Shown here one piece after another: positions 1 through 9,308 of a DNA stretch of 64,000 bases. Under the pieces are notes generated by a model that did no database searches, had not been told where the DNA came from, and saw nothing but the letters and a program-made list of their open reading frames with translations. The translations under genes were made by a program, and so were the position numbers. Position 1 is the stretch's first letter. Each line of letters starts with the position of its first letter. Source of the DNA: VRUE01 sp963725085 (GTDB lineage: Bacteria > Actinomycetota > Thermoleophilia > Solirubrobacterales > 70-9); the NCBI GenBank assembly GCA_963725085.1, contig CAVRXM010000004.1, positions 1 to 64,000 on the forward strand, given 5' to 3'.

Positions 1-1
1 C

Positions 2-26
2 GCGTCCCATGCGTCCCATGCGTCCC
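2..26. repeat. short 9-bp direct repeat at window edge
   Basis: GCGTCCCAT occurs at 2-10 and 11-19 and again as a partial unit GCGTCCC at 20-26. The array may continue beyond the window. I see no gene in bases 1-175 and no known function for the repeat. Confidence 0.5.
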
Positions 27-175
27 CTGGCGCAGGACGCATCGGACAGATCGGACGATGCATCCGGTACCAAAGCGGTACCACCCGCCGGTCATTGCGG
101 AGATTGAGGCCAAGCCAGTCGCCGTCAGGGCTGAGCCTCAGCGGGCCTCCGAGGCAGAAGCCACTGCGGCCTTGG

Positions 176-586
176 TCAGCCCGGAAGGAGGCCGAGTTGA
201 CCGAGGAGATCCATCTGATCGAAGTAAAGGTGCTCGGAGGTCAGGGCCGCGCCGCTGACCTCATACGCCGACGCCCAGCGAAGCTCGACCGCCTTGCCGG
301 TCGGTGCGACATCGCCGTTAGGCGAATGCAGGATCCCATCGTGCGTGCCCACGAACTTCCCCTCCACGGCGGCGGAGGATCCGTCGACCAGTAGCCGCCC
401 GACCTCAAGGCGCCCGTCGGGGAACGCCTCCTGGAATACGCCGAGAAAGCCGAGGACCTCATCACGGCCGGACACGCTGGCACCGGGCGCTACCAACTCG
501 GCTCTGGCCGCCCACGGCTCTGAGTCGCGATCTCGGCCGTTGAACGCCTCGATGTGCTGGGTCACCACGTCACCCGCTCCTGCCAT
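176..586 (-). CDS. SnoaL-like (NTF2 fold) polyketide cyclase/ester cyclase family protein
   Basis: This 136-residue protein has the size and pattern of SnoaL-like proteins: an N-terminal helix (VVTQHIEAFNGRD), a 'DEVLGFLGVFQEAFPDGRLEV' type segment and a C-terminal 'EHLYFDQMDLLGQLGL' strand. Members are small single-domain proteins that act as cyclases, isomerases or uncharacterised ligand binders; no substrate can be assigned. The ATG at 586 is preceded by a strong AAGGAGG site 6 nt upstream, which fixes the start. It lies just downstream of a second, broken NTF2-like gene on the same strand, so the pair may once have been co-expressed. Family call is secure, function unknown. Confidence 0.8.
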   Translation of the reverse strand: MAGAGDVVTQHIEAFNGRDRDSEPWAARAELVAPGASVSGRDEVLGFLGVFQEAFPDGRLEVGRLLVDGSSAAVEGKFVGTHDGILHSPNGDVAPTGKAVELRWASAYEVSGAALTSEHLYFDQMDLLGQLGLLPG

Positions 587-1162
587 CTTCGCCTCCTTTG
601 ATTTGGTGCTGGGAAGCTTCGCACGTCCCCGACCCCGGCTGTCCCCAAAGGTGCCCCGACGATTTTAGTCCAGCAAATTTGGAATCGGGGTGGCGCGGGT
701 GCAGGTCAATCAATGCGGTTGGGTTCCGAGCCGGTACCCCCCGACTATTCCGACCAAGTTGAGGCAGGCGGTCCGCATGGCGATGGACCAGCTTCCAACT
801 GCCATGCTCGGGACGGAAAATGCTAGTCACGCGCAGGGCAATCGGAACCATCTCATCCCCTCCGCCGATCCTGGCCCTGCACCGCTCCACCTCAACGATG
901 TATGCAAGCTCGGGAGTCACGCTCTTGACGATGCTCTAGAATTCATCGGCTCACCCCCTCCGAATTTCGAAGCGGCTCCCTCCAGTCTCTCGAAGACTTC
1001 ACTTCGACCGCCTGCCACGGCGAAGGCCATGGGATTGGCCAGGGTAATGTCTTCTCCCTCCGAGTAAAGGGCCTTGTAGCCCTCGGGATCGCCGTTGATG
1101 ATCGCCGTAAGAGCCTCGTGATAGGGCGCGATGATCAAATCGAAATCGTCTGCGTCGGCCAT
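570..1162 (-). pseudogene. frameshifted NTF2-like / DUF4440-type protein
   Basis: Two overlapping reading frames together give one protein of this family. The N-terminal part (ATG at 1162, GGAGG 6 nt upstream) reads MADADDFDLIIAPYHEAL and runs to a stop at 917. The C-terminal part continues in another frame with 'VKSVTPELAYIVEVERCRA' and ends near 'LVHRHADRLPQ', the typical SnoaL/DUF4440 C-terminus. The switch lies around 930-945. The second frame then runs on with non-conserved residues into the start of the next gene, so the natural stop is probably lost too. It is either a real pseudogene or a sequencing indel. Function would be unknown in any case. Confidence 0.65.
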
Positions 1163-1335
1163 GATGAACCTCCAGCTCTCTCCTTGCGTGGTTGGATCGA
1201 GCCGCCCGGAAGCGAGAATACCCTGGCTGCACTTGAAGGACGAATATCGCTCTCCAGGTATCGGGCCGAGCCTCACGGTATTTGCAGCCGTCAGCCGGTG
1301 TGAATGGCATCCGGTGCCGGGCATAGGTCTCCGCT

Positions 1336-1551
1336 ATGACAGAGAACGAGCTGAAGTGTCCCGAATGCGGAGCGCGCGTCCCGGACACCGGCATGAGCAG
1401 CTGGTGTGGCACCGGCGACGCGGGCGGTGAAATTCACCTTCAGCCGCCGCGCCAGCATGCAACCTGCAAAGGGTGCGGGTCGCAGTTGGTCCGCAAACCC
1501 GAGAACGCCGAGCATGGGCTTGATGAGTGGCGGCTATTGGAGGGACGTTAG
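1336..1551 (+). CDS. small zinc-ribbon protein
   Basis: A 71-residue ORF starting at an ATG, with two CxxC knuckles (CPECG near residue 8 and CKGCG near residue 44), the pattern of a zinc ribbon. The middle (residues 20-40) is low in recognisable features. No clear ribosome site is visible and no partner gene is adjacent on this strand. Could be a genuine small metal-binding protein or a chance ORF in GC-rich DNA; the paired cysteines favour the former. Confidence 0.45.
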   Translation: MTENELKCPECGARVPDTGMSSWCGTGDAGGEIHLQPPRQHATCKGCGSQLVRKPENAEHGLDEWRLLEGR

Positions 1552-1883
1552 GCATCCCTTCTCAACCGTGACAGCGCTGCCTCTCGCTCTCCACATTCCG
1601 CCCGCAGGGTGGACGGCCTTCGCTGCGATCGGCGGTGCTGTGGTCGGAGCCGTGGCTTCGCCCATCGGCCATTGCGATTTCACCGGACACGAGCCGCGCT
1701 CCTGCCTTCGCCAGCTCGCGGTCCCGCCGTTTGTGCAGCCAACTCTCACCCAGCCTGCGACCAGTTGCCGCCCGGAAATCCGCTCTTTGCGACTCGGGGC
1801 GACGGCTCCCCCAAGCGTGGCGACGATCCCTCGATCCGACCTCTGAGCCGGTCTGACGCGATCTGACGAAGAGACTTACCTAA
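1552..1883. other. intergenic stretch without recognisable gene
   Basis: About 330 bases between the zinc-ribbon ORF and tRNA-Pro. Open frames exist on both strands but none has a convincing start, ribosome site or recognisable protein pattern. I see no clear hairpin or promoter here. Confidence 0.5.
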
Positions 1884-1957
1884 TCGGGGAGGCCGGATTT
1901 GAACCGGCGACCGCTCGGCCCCCAGCCGAGTGCGCTACCAGACTGCGCCACTCCCCG
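1884..1957 (-). tRNA. tRNA-Pro(GGG)
   Basis: On the minus strand the sequence folds as a full cloverleaf: acceptor CGGGGAG/CTCCCCG, D-stem GCGC/GCGC, anticodon stem CTCGG/CCGAG with loop CTGGGGG (anticodon GGG), and a T-arm CCGG-TTCAAAT-CCGG. Discriminator base A. No encoded CCA is visible. Confidence 0.95.
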
Positions 1958-2030
1958 TGGCTGGGCCCATTCTGACGCATCGGCGAGCAACGCAACGGAC
2001 GCGGCCATTTCCGGCAGAATGTCTCGCCGC

Positions 2031-2101
2031 GCGGCGGTAGCTCAACGGTAGAGCCTCAGCCTTCCAAGCTGATGACGCGGGTTCAATTCCCGTCCGCCGC
2101 T
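2031..2101 (+). tRNA. tRNA-Gly(TCC)
   Basis: Cloverleaf on the plus strand: acceptor GCGGCGG/CCGCCGC, D-arm GCTC-AACGGTA-GAGC, anticodon loop CTTCCAA (anticodon TCC), T-loop TTCAATT, discriminator T. CCA is not encoded. Confidence 0.95.
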
Positions 2102-2116
2102 CTCTCCCCCGCGAGC

Positions 2117-3055
2117 TCAGCCGACGTGGACCGCGAGCTTGCCCTGCTTGTGGGTGCTCGCCAGGTCGCGGAGCGCGTCGCCGGCCTCGCTCAGCTCGTA
2201 GCGGCGCTGGATCGGCACCTTCATCGCGCCCTCGTCGATCAGCCGGGCGAGGCGCTCGAGATTCTCGACCGTTGGCATCGCCATTACGTTGGCTCGCCCG
2301 GTTCCTTCGCCGGCGGCGCCGACAGGCGAGGAGGCGCGACCACCCTCCCTCAGGGCCGAGGCATGCGCCTCGAATACGCCGGAGTCGCGCGAGGCGAGAT
2401 CGGCGAGGGCATCGACGCCGTCGGGCCTCAGCTCCCGCACGCTCGCGGCGACGTCGGCGTCGCGGTCGAGGACCGCGGAGACGCCGAGATCGCGTAGGTA
2501 CTCCTCGTCCTCCGGCAGGCCCGGCGCCAGGACCTCCGCCCCGGCCTGGACGGCGAGCTGGACGGCGAACGAGCCGACGCCCCCGTTGGCGCCGATGACC
2601 AGGACCGTCTCCCCGCCGGAGAGATCGAGCGCGTCGATGCAGGCCATCGCCGTGACGCCGGCAAGCGCCGCGCAGCCCGCCGCCTCGAGATCGAGCGACT
2701 CGGGCTTCGGGGCGATGGATTCGCCCTCCGGAAGGGCGATCAGCTCGGCCCAGGTGCCGGCGTGGATGTTGGGGTTGGCGTGGCGGATGAACCCGTAGAC
2801 CTCGTCTCCCGGCGCGAATCGGGTGACGGCCGGGTCGACCGCCTCGACAATGCCCGCGTGATCGCGGCCGAGGATCACCGGGAACTCGTGCACGGCTCTT
2901 CCGTGCATTGCGCCCGAGGCGATTCCGTTGTCGACCGGATTCGCCGAGGACCACTCGATGCGGACGAGGACCTCGCCCTCGCCCGGCTCGGGCTCGGGAA
3001 GGTCGTCGCGCAGGGTCGGCGGCTCGTCGAAACTGGGAAGAACGAAGGCTCGCAT
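2117..3055 (-). CDS. NADP-dependent MDR-family oxidoreductase (quinone oxidoreductase-like)
   Basis: 312 residues with the medium-chain dehydrogenase/reductase layout: an N-terminal GroES-like domain ('GHAGIVEAVDPAVTRFAPGDEV' type segment) and a C-terminal Rossmann domain with the nucleotide motif VLVIGANGGVGSFAVQLA near residues 150-167. The zinc-binding cysteines of true alcohol dehydrogenases are absent, so it belongs with zinc-independent quinone/enone reductases. Substrate cannot be told. It stands alone between tRNA-Gly and a divergently transcribed lipoprotein gene. Confidence 0.85.
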   Translation of the reverse strand: MRAFVLPSFDEPPTLRDDLPEPEPGEGEVLVRIEWSSANPVDNGIASGAMHGRAVHEFPVILGRDHAGIVEAVDPAVTRFAPGDEVYGFIRHANPNIHAGTWAELIALPEGESIAPKPESLDLEAAGCAALAGVTAMACIDALDLSGGETVLVIGANGGVGSFAVQLAVQAGAEVLAPGLPEDEEYLRDLGVSAVLDRDADVAASVRELRPDGVDALADLASRDSGVFEAHASALREGGRASSPVGAAGEGTGRANVMAMPTVENLERLARLIDEGAMKVPIQRRYELSEAGDALRDLASTHKQGKLAVHVG

Positions 3056-3111
3056 CGTGTCCCGGACTAGGTTAGGGCCTCTGTCGCTTTAGCCCTGGCC
3101 ACTCGCTGCCG

Positions 3112-4351
3112 ATGTGGAGAGTGGTGCTGCGTATGTGGCTGCGAACGGCTGCGCTTCTCGCGGGCCTCCTTCTGCTCGGCCTGCTGGTCGACGGCTGCGG
3201 CTCGGGCGGCGAAGGGGGCGCAGGGACGACGGCGTCCGGGGGCGCCCACCCGGAGCTCATCGGCTGGCCGATGTTCGGGCGGGTCCCCGAGCGGACCCAT
3301 TACATGCCGGCCGCCCGGCGCAGCCTCGACCCGCCGCTGCGGGAAGCGTGGTCGATCGACACGCACGGCCTGATCGAGTTCCCGCCTGCGGTCGCCGAAG
3401 GGGTCGCCTACCTCGTCAACAAGTTCGGCAACCTGCGCGCCGTCACCCTGCGCGACCACAGGACCGATCTGGGAACACCTGCGCGACCCGAAGAACCACG
3501 GCAAGCCGACCGACGTCACCGCCCCCGTTTTCGACGACGGGGACCTCTACGTCGCCTTCCTCGACGGCGAGCTCCTCGCGCTCGAAGCGAAGACCGGTGA
3601 CCCGATCTGGAAGCGCAACCTGCACGCCCACCTCGAGTCCTCCCCGCTCGTCGTCAACGGGACCCTCTACATCGGGACCGACAGGAAGGAACTGGTGGCA
3701 CTGCGAGCAGACGACGGCCGCGTGAAGTGGCGCTTCGACGCTCCCGGGGCGATCAAAGCCAGCCCGAGCCATCACCACGGCCGGATCTTCGTCGCCGATT
3801 ACGAGGGCTCGATGTACGCGCTCGACGCGAGCTCCGGCAAGGCCCTTTGGCGCACCAACACCACCCGGCAGAGGCCATTCGGGTCGGGCGGCTTCTACTC
3901 ATCACCCGCGGTCGCCTTCGGCCGCGTCTACGCGGCTCGCGACGACGGCACCGTCTACGCGCTCGACGAACGGACCGGGAAGATCTCCTGGTACTTCCAG
4001 ACCAATGACTTCATGTACGGCTCCCCCGCGCTCGCCCAGGTGTCGGGCACCCCGCCGACCCTCTACATCGGGTCCTACGACGACCACCTCTACGCGCTCG
4101 ACGCACGGACCGGAATCGAACGCTGGCGCTATGACGTCGGCGGACCGGTGCCGGGGACCGCGACGGTGATCGGCAACACCGTCTACACGTCGAGCTTCAA
4201 GACGCAAAGATCGGTCGGGGTCGACGTCCACACCCATCGCAGGACGTTCGAGGTCGAACAGGCCGGCTACACGCCAGTCGTCTCCGACGGCCAACGGCTG
4301 TTCCTGGTCGGCTATTTCGCGCTGATCGGGCTCGAACCGAAGCGGGGCTGA
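3112..4351 (+). CDS. PQQ-like beta-propeller repeat lipoprotein (one frameshift)
   Basis: The N-terminus (MWRVVLRMWLRTAALL...LLVDGCGSGG) is a lipoprotein-like signal with a cysteine near residue 28. It is followed by repeated blades of the type 'xLYIGTxxxxLVALxAxDGRVKWRF', at least six times, as in PQQ-binding-like/BamB-type propellers that act as scaffolds on the cell surface. The frame changes near 3465: upstream it reads VTLRDHRTDLG and the correct continuation WEHLRDPKNHGKPTDV is in another frame up to 4351. Repaired length is about 413 residues. Catalysis is not implied; these repeats often serve in binding or assembly. Confidence 0.8.
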
Positions 4352-4354
4352 GCG

Positions 4355-5938
4355 CTACCAGGTGTCGACGAAGCGGCCGCCGGGCTCGGGCCCGGGGCCG
4401 CGGGCCGTGGCAGCCGCAAGCGTCGCCGCGATCAGCGAGCGGGTCTCGGCCGGGTCGATCACGTCGTCGAGCTCGAACAGCGTCGCCGCGTTCAGCGCCC
4501 TCGCGTTGTGCTCGGCCATCGCCGTCAGGTCGCGGACGCGCTGCTCGCGCTCGGCCTCGTCGGCGATAGCCTCGAGGTCCTTGCGCATCCCGAGCCGGAC
4601 CGCGCCCTCGAGGCCCATCGGCCCGAGGTGCGCCGAGGGCCAGGCGACGGTCAGCAGCGGCTCGTGCAGGCTGCCGCCGACCATCGCCTGCGCCCCGAGC
4701 CCGTAGCCGCGCCGCAGGACCACCGCGATCAACGGGACCCGCAGCGCGGCGCCGGCGACGAGCAGGCGCGAGGCGTGGCGGACCAGCCCGGTCGCCTCGG
4801 CCTCGGGGCCGACCATGATCCCCGGCGTGTCGACCAGCGAGACGACCGGCAGCCCGAAGGCATCGCAGAGCTGCAGGAAGCGCGCCGCCTTGTCGGCGCC
4901 GTCGCTGGTTATCGCGCCCGCCATGTGGCGGGTGTCGTTGGCGATCACACCGAGCGGGCGGCCCTCGACACGGGCGAGCGCAGTGACCATCTCCGGCGCG
5001 AACCGATCCCGCAGGAAGACCGTCGACCCCTCGTCGGCGATCGTCTCGATGATCGGGGCGACCGCGTAGGCGCGGCGCTCGCGCTCGGGGACGAGGTCGC
5101 GGAGGCGCTCCTGGTCGGGTTCCGGTCCGGGCGGCGTCGTCCCCTGGAAGAAGGCCAGGAGCTTCTTGGTCGCCGCGGTCGCCTCGCGCTCGTCGGCGAC
5201 CGCCAGGTCGACGACGCCGTTCCGAGTCTGCATCTCGATCGGCCCGATCTCATCGGCATCGACGACTCCGAGGCCTCCGCCCTCGATCATCGCCGGGCCC
5301 CCCATCCCGAGCGAGATGTTCTCGGTCGCGATAATCAGATCCGCGCAGCCGGCGATCACCGCGTTGCCGGCAAAACAGCGACCGGCGACGACCGCGATCC
5401 GCGGCACCAGGCCCGAGAGCCCGGCCCAGAGCGCGAACGCGCGCACGTCGAGGGCGGAGACCACCGGATAGTCGGTGTCGCCCGGACGCCCCCCTCCCCC
5501 CTCGGCGAAGAACACCGTCGGCAGCCGCATCCGCTCGATCAGCTCGAACAGGCGGTCCTTCTTGCGATGGCCGAGGGCGCCCTGGGTGCCGGCCAGCACC
5601 GTGTAGTCGTAGGTGAGGACGGCGCAGGCCGCGGCATCGCCGAACAGCTCGCCGTTGACCCGCGCCGTCCCGGCCAGGAGGCCATCGCCCGGCGTGCGCT
5701 CGATCAGCTCCTCGACGCTCCGCCTGCCGCGCTGGGCGGCGATCGCGAACCGCCCGTACTCGACGAACGTGCCCGCGTCGACCAGGTCGTCGATGTTCTC
5801 GCGGGCGGTGCGGCCGCCGGCCTCGTGGCGGCGCCCGACCGCCTCCTGCCGCGCCTCGTCGCGGGTCAGCGCCCGCCGCTCGAGCAGCTCGGCGAGGTCG
5901 TCGCGGCCGCCGTCCTCAGTCGTCCCATCGCCAGGCAA
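4355..5938 (-). CDS. acyl-CoA carboxylase carboxyltransferase subunit
   Basis: 527 residues with the crotonase-like carboxyltransferase fold twice: the N-terminal half has ARENIDDLVDAGTFVEYG and a glycine-rich acyl-CoA pocket (FFAEGGGGRPGD), and the C-terminal half has the biotin-side motif DTPGIMVGPEAEATG and RRGYGLGAQAMVGG. It transfers carboxyl from carboxybiotin to an acyl-CoA (propionyl-, acetyl- or longer). The usual partner, a biotin carboxylase/BCCP subunit, is not in the window. The only plausible start is TTG at 5938, two bases from the 3' end of tRNA-Trp, which is unusual; a frameshifted ATG just inside (near 5928) is an alternative. Confidence 0.85.
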   Translation of the reverse strand: MPGDGTTEDGGRDDLAELLERRALTRDEARQEAVGRRHEAGGRTARENIDDLVDAGTFVEYGRFAIAAQRGRRSVEELIERTPGDGLLAGTARVNGELFGDAAACAVLTYDYTVLAGTQGALGHRKKDRLFELIERMRLPTVFFAEGGGGRPGDTDYPVVSALDVRAFALWAGLSGLVPRIAVVAGRCFAGNAVIAGCADLIIATENISLGMGGPAMIEGGGLGVVDADEIGPIEMQTRNGVVDLAVADEREATAATKKLLAFFQGTTPPGPEPDQERLRDLVPERERRAYAVAPIIETIADEGSTVFLRDRFAPEMVTALARVEGRPLGVIANDTRHMAGAITSDGADKAARFLQLCDAFGLPVVSLVDTPGIMVGPEAEATGLVRHASRLLVAGAALRVPLIAVVLRRGYGLGAQAMVGGSLHEPLLTVAWPSAHLGPMGLEGAVRLGMRKDLEAIADEAEREQRVRDLTAMAEHNARALNAATLFELDDVIDPAETRSLIAATLAAATARGPGPEPGGRFVDTW

Positions 5939-5939
5939 A

Positions 5940-6011
5940 CGGGGGAGCCGGGATTCGAACCCGGATTCACGGTTTTGGAGACCGTGCGCATAGCCGTTAA
6001 CTCACTCCCCC
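5940..6011 (-). tRNA. tRNA-Trp(CCA) with atypical D-arm
   Basis: The acceptor stem (GGGGGAG/CTCCCCC), anticodon stem-loop (ACGGT-CTCCAAA-ACCGT, anticodon CCA) and T-arm (CCGGG-TTCGAAT-CCCGG) are perfect, and the discriminator is G as usual for tryptophan. The D region (19 nt between acceptor and anticodon stem) contains the usual AACGG loop core but no good stem; the best pairing GAGT/ATGC has an A-G mismatch and a G-U pair. Either a structurally relaxed but functional tRNA or one with a sequence error in the D-arm. Confidence 0.8.
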
Positions 6012-6065
6012 GGGGGGCACCGCGGGGGCAAATCCTAGATGGAGCCGGCCCCGCGAGAGAGGGCG

Positions 6066-7110
6066 CTACTTCTTCTTTTTCTTTTTCTCGGCGACCTTGA
6101 ACGTCGTCGTCTTGGTCGTCACGTTGCCGACCACGTCACGGGCGGTCATCGTCAGCCGGTAGGTGCCGGGACCGAGTTTCTTCGGAATCGAGACCTTGTT
6201 GGCGCCGACATTCCCCGGGCCGCTGAAGGACGCGACCTGCTTGAACAGCGGGCAGGCTTTCTTCGTCTTGTTGCTCGCCTTCTGCTTGACGCATTTGTTG
6301 CCGACCTTGCGGCCCTTCGTCTTCTTCTCGACCTTGAAGGAGACGGTCGCGGCCTCGCTGAGGCTGTAGGAGACCTTCTTGCCGTTGGTGACCTTGAGGC
6401 CGGTCACCCCGGGCGGCGTCGTGTCGCAGGGGCCCTGCGGTCGTCGCCTGGGTCGGGCATTGGTCCTGGGTTTCGTCGCCGAAGCCGTCGTTGTCGGCGT
6501 CGGGCTCGATCGTCGCCTGGACCTGGAGTTCGTTCAGGACTTCGTTTGAGGCTCGCTGACCTTCGCCTTCCTGCAGCGTCGGCGACGAGAACATGTAGCT
6601 GCGCTTGTCGCCGTTCGAGTTGTAGATGATCGCGACCGATTTGGTGATGTCGACGGCGAGCTGCTGTCCGGCTTTGACGGGAAGCCTTGCCGGGACCTGG
6701 GTGATCGACACTTCTTCTTCTCCTATGGGAGGGAGGGTGATCGTCGGCCCCGTCCCGGCCGCCGTGGCGAGGGCGCTTTCGAGGTTGTTCGGGTCCGGCA
6801 GGGTGAGATTGGCGAGCCGGAAGGTGATCTGGCCCGGTTCTTCCTGAGAGTAGGCCCGGGCCCTGAAACTCGTGATCACGCCGCTGACGGGCGCGCCGCC
6901 GGCATAGGGGTCGCCGTTCGGCGGGGCCGAGACGATATGGGAGACGATCGTGCAGGGCGCGACCAATTCGCAGGATTTCTCGGTCGGATCGTTTTTCAGC
7001 TGACTGCCGAAGATCGTCGCCGCCTGGCCGGCGGCCGGGAACAGCAGCAACAGCCCGACTGCCGCACAGCCGAGGGCCAATGCCGTTGGGCGCCTTATCG
7101 AGTTCGACAT
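6066..7110 (-). CDS. secreted protein with C-terminal adhesin-like module (one frameshift)
   Basis: Signal peptide at the N-terminus (RRPTALALGCAAVGLLLLFP...GQAA). The middle resembles a carbohydrate-binding or jelly-roll domain, followed by a thrombospondin type 3-like calcium motif (DADNDGFGDETQDQCP, near residues 210-225). The frame breaks at about 6430 in a GGGCCCC run; after repair the C-terminus reads VTGLKVTNGKKVSYSLSEAA to 6066, ending in a lysine-rich tail (KVAEKKKKKK). The last ~110 residues match, in pattern, the C-terminal modules of the proteins at 7138-8823 and 58622-60449. Function unknown; probably surface-associated. Confidence 0.7.
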
Positions 7111-7137
7111 TCCGACTCCTCTCGAGGTTTCGATTCT

Positions 7138-8823
7138 TCAGCCTTGGACGATCGTGAAGGTGGGCCCGTTGCGCGACGATCCGTTGCCGGCCGCGTCGCG
7201 GGCGGCGACCACGACCCTATAGGTGCCGAGCGACAACTTGCGCGACTTGGTGATCAGTCCCTGGAACTTGACCTTGTTCTGACCGGCCTTGCCGTTGAAG
7301 TTGATGGTCCCGGCGTTGACATAGCGCGTGCACTTCGGGTGGGTCTTGTTCGCGCTCGTCTGCTTGGCGCAGTTCTTGCCCGACTTGCGTCCGGGCTGGG
7401 CTCGCTGGAACGTCAGGCCCGCCCGCGCCGCCTCGCTGAGTCCGAACGAGATCGTCGTCCCGACCGGCGCTTTGGAGATCTTGGCGAGACTGCTGCCGAC
7501 CCTCCATCTCTTGGCCGAAAGCTTGATCGCGGAGATCGAGGGGGCCGAGTGATCGCCCTGAGGCGGATTGCCGACCTGGATCGTGACGCTGGCCGGCACC
7601 GCGTTGGAGGTTCCGTCGGTGCCGGTGTAGGTGAACGCGTCGGTCCCCTGGAAATCTTTGCCGGGCGTGTACGTCACTTTGCCGTTCGAGAGCCCGCCGA
7701 TCGCACCATGCGAGGGGCCCATCACGATTTCCATCGCTTCAGATTCGAGCGGCGTGGGCGTCGGCGGTTCGGCCCCGAATCCAGCGTCCGGGTCGATGCA
7801 GGTGAGCGAGACCGTCACGAACTCGTTGACCCCGACATGGATGTTCTTCGAGTCGCACTTGGGCGAGAAATTCGTGGCCCAGTCGGCGTTGCCGTCGAAG
7901 TGTTTTTCGACGTTGAAGGCGTTGAGCGCTTCGAAGTCCTCCCCGTTGATGTCCCTCGACACCAGCTGGCCGGATGCGAAAGCCCCTTCGGAATAGAGAA
8001 TCCGTTTCCCGTCCGGTGACCAGACGCAGTTGAGGTCGCCGAGCAGCGGGTCGTCGCGGAAGGGGCTATCTCCGGTGCCGTTGACGTTTACGGTCCGCAG
8101 CGTGGCTCCGTCGTTTTTGGGGCCGCTCACGTAGCAGAGCCGGTTTCCATTCGGGGATAGGGCCGGCTGCCACTCGTCGCTGGCGGTATCGATCACGGTT
8201 TCCACTGCCCCCCCGGGGGCGACTGGGCTGACCTTGAATAGGCCTCGATTTCCTTCGAGTCCGCGGTTGAAATAGAGGGTGTTCCCATCCGGGCTCCAGA
8301 CTGGCCGTTCGTCGTACGGGAGCGGTGTTGGTGATCTGCACCGGTTCCGACCCGGGCGCGACGCCCTTGACCCAGATGTCTCCTTCGCGGCCATAGGCGA
8401 TCTTGGTGCCGTCGGGCGACCAGCGTGGGCCGATCCTGCCCGGAGGCGGCTGCGACGAATTCGGTCTGTTTCCCAGTTCTCAGGTCGACGATCCAGAGGG
8501 CGAACTGGACCGGTAAACGGTTTGCCCGCCGCATAGACGATCCGCGTGTGGTCGGGCGACCAGTTCGGGTGTCGGTGCTGGACTTCTGTGCCTGTTGGTT
8601 CGGTCGTGACCTGCACCGGCGTTCCGAACGGGTAGTCGGCCACCCAGATCCGCGCGGCGTTGTCGTTACCGTCAGCCGGGCTCGGGACTTCCGTGTTGCC
8701 GCGGCCGCTGGCGAAGACGATCTTCCCGTTCGGGCCCGGCACGGACGTCGCCGAGCCGGCGGCGGGAAACGCGGCGAGCGCCAGGACGGAGACGGCGCCA
8801 GCGAGGGCGAGGCGGAACTTCAT
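7138..8823 (-). CDS. secreted TolB/PD40-like beta-propeller with cadherin-like and C-terminal adhesin-like domains (compensating frameshifts)
   Basis: Signal peptide (MKFRLALAGAVSVLALAAFPAAGSA), then PD40 repeats of TolB type (WSPDGNTLYF, WSPDGKRILYS, LSPNGNRLCYV), a Big/cadherin-like domain (GKVTYTPGKDFQGTDAFTYTGTDG near residues 395-420) and the shared C-terminal module (ISFGLSEAARAGL ... GTYRVVVAARDAAGN). Between about 8330 and 8540 the frame is lost and regained: the true propeller sequence (LWIVDLRTGKQTEF, GREGDIWVKG) lies in the other two frames, so three indels cancel out. Probably cell-surface or extracellular; same strand and 27 nt upstream of the preceding secreted protein, so likely one transcription unit. 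Confidence 0.75.
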   Translation of the reverse strand: MKFRLALAGAVSVLALAAFPAAGSATSVPGPNGKIVFASGRGNTEVPSPADGNDNAARIWVADYPFGTPVQVTTEPTGTEVQHRHPNWSPDHTRIVYAAGKPFTGPVRPLDRRPENWETDRIRRSRLRAGSAHAGRPTAPRSPMAAKETSGSRASRPGRNRCRSPTPLPYDERPVWSPDGNTLYFNRGLEGNRGLFKVSPVAPGGAVETVIDTASDEWQPALSPNGNRLCYVSGPKNDGATLRTVNVNGTGDSPFRDDPLLGDLNCVWSPDGKRILYSEGAFASGQLVSRDINGEDFEALNAFNVEKHFDGNADWATNFSPKCDSKNIHVGVNEFVTVSLTCIDPDAGFGAEPPTPTPLESEAMEIVMGPSHGAIGGLSNGKVTYTPGKDFQGTDAFTYTGTDGTSNAVPASVTIQVGNPPQGDHSAPSISAIKLSAKRWRVGSSLAKISKAPVGTTISFGLSEAARAGLTFQRAQPGRKSGKNCAKQTSANKTHPKCTRYVNAGTINFNGKAGQNKVKFQGLITKSRKLSLGTYRVVVAARDAAGNGSSRNGPTFTIVQG

Positions 8824-8931
8824 GTCGTCCGCACGCTAGCGCAGATTCGTCCAATCGCAATGAGGGATGGACGTAGGAACGGGCGCCACTACTCAATATC
8901 CGAACTGCGTGGGGGGATTCGGGGGGCCGGT

Positions 8932-9280
8932 TTACCTGGCGGGCGATTCGTCTTGGACCTCTTGGGCCATTGTGTCGAAGGCGGCCGCGAGCCCGGTGGC
9001 CGTCGCCTCGCCGCCGCTCGGAGCCTCGATCGCGAGCACGAGTTCCCCGGCTTCCTCCTCGAGGGTGAGGCTCAGGAACGGGCAGCACTCCAGCTCGGCC
9101 TGGGCGATCTGCTCGAGGCGCGCCCTGATGCCCGGCTCGCCCCGGAAGCGAAGGCGGTGGCCGTTTGCCTGCAATGCTCGCGGGAGATCAGGGCGGCGCG
9201 ACCCACGTCCCGCACTGCCGCGAGGCGCGCCTCCAGCCGCCGCGGTCGAGCGAGCAGGCGATCGGGTCGGTGTCGGTCAT
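8932..9280 (-). CDS. small ECCPF-motif protein, probable MerR target (two frameshifts)
   Basis: Start ATG at 9280 with GGAGG 5 nt upstream, reading MTDTDPIACSLD. The frame shifts near 9240 and again near 9185; repaired, the protein continues LEARLAAVRDVGRAALISRE and ANGHRLRFRGEPGIRARLEQIAQAELECCPFLSLTLEEEAGELVLAI, about 115 residues. The paired cysteines in AELECCPFLSL are the hallmark of a small family I recall beside heavy-metal/redox MerR genes. Divergent to a MerR gene and preceded by a textbook MerR-type promoter with a 19-bp spacer, so it is almost certainly the regulated gene. Biochemical role unknown, perhaps metal or thiol binding. Confidence 0.65.
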
Positions 9281-9308
9281 CGATGCCTCCAGGTCGGATT
9301 GCGTCGCT

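Noticed and set aside
4508..6100. 530-residue open frame on the plus strand opposite the carboxyltransferase gene
   Set aside because: Antisense shadow caused by GC-rich codon bias; composition is Arg/Asp-rich without motifs, and the minus strand has a clear enzyme and a tRNA.
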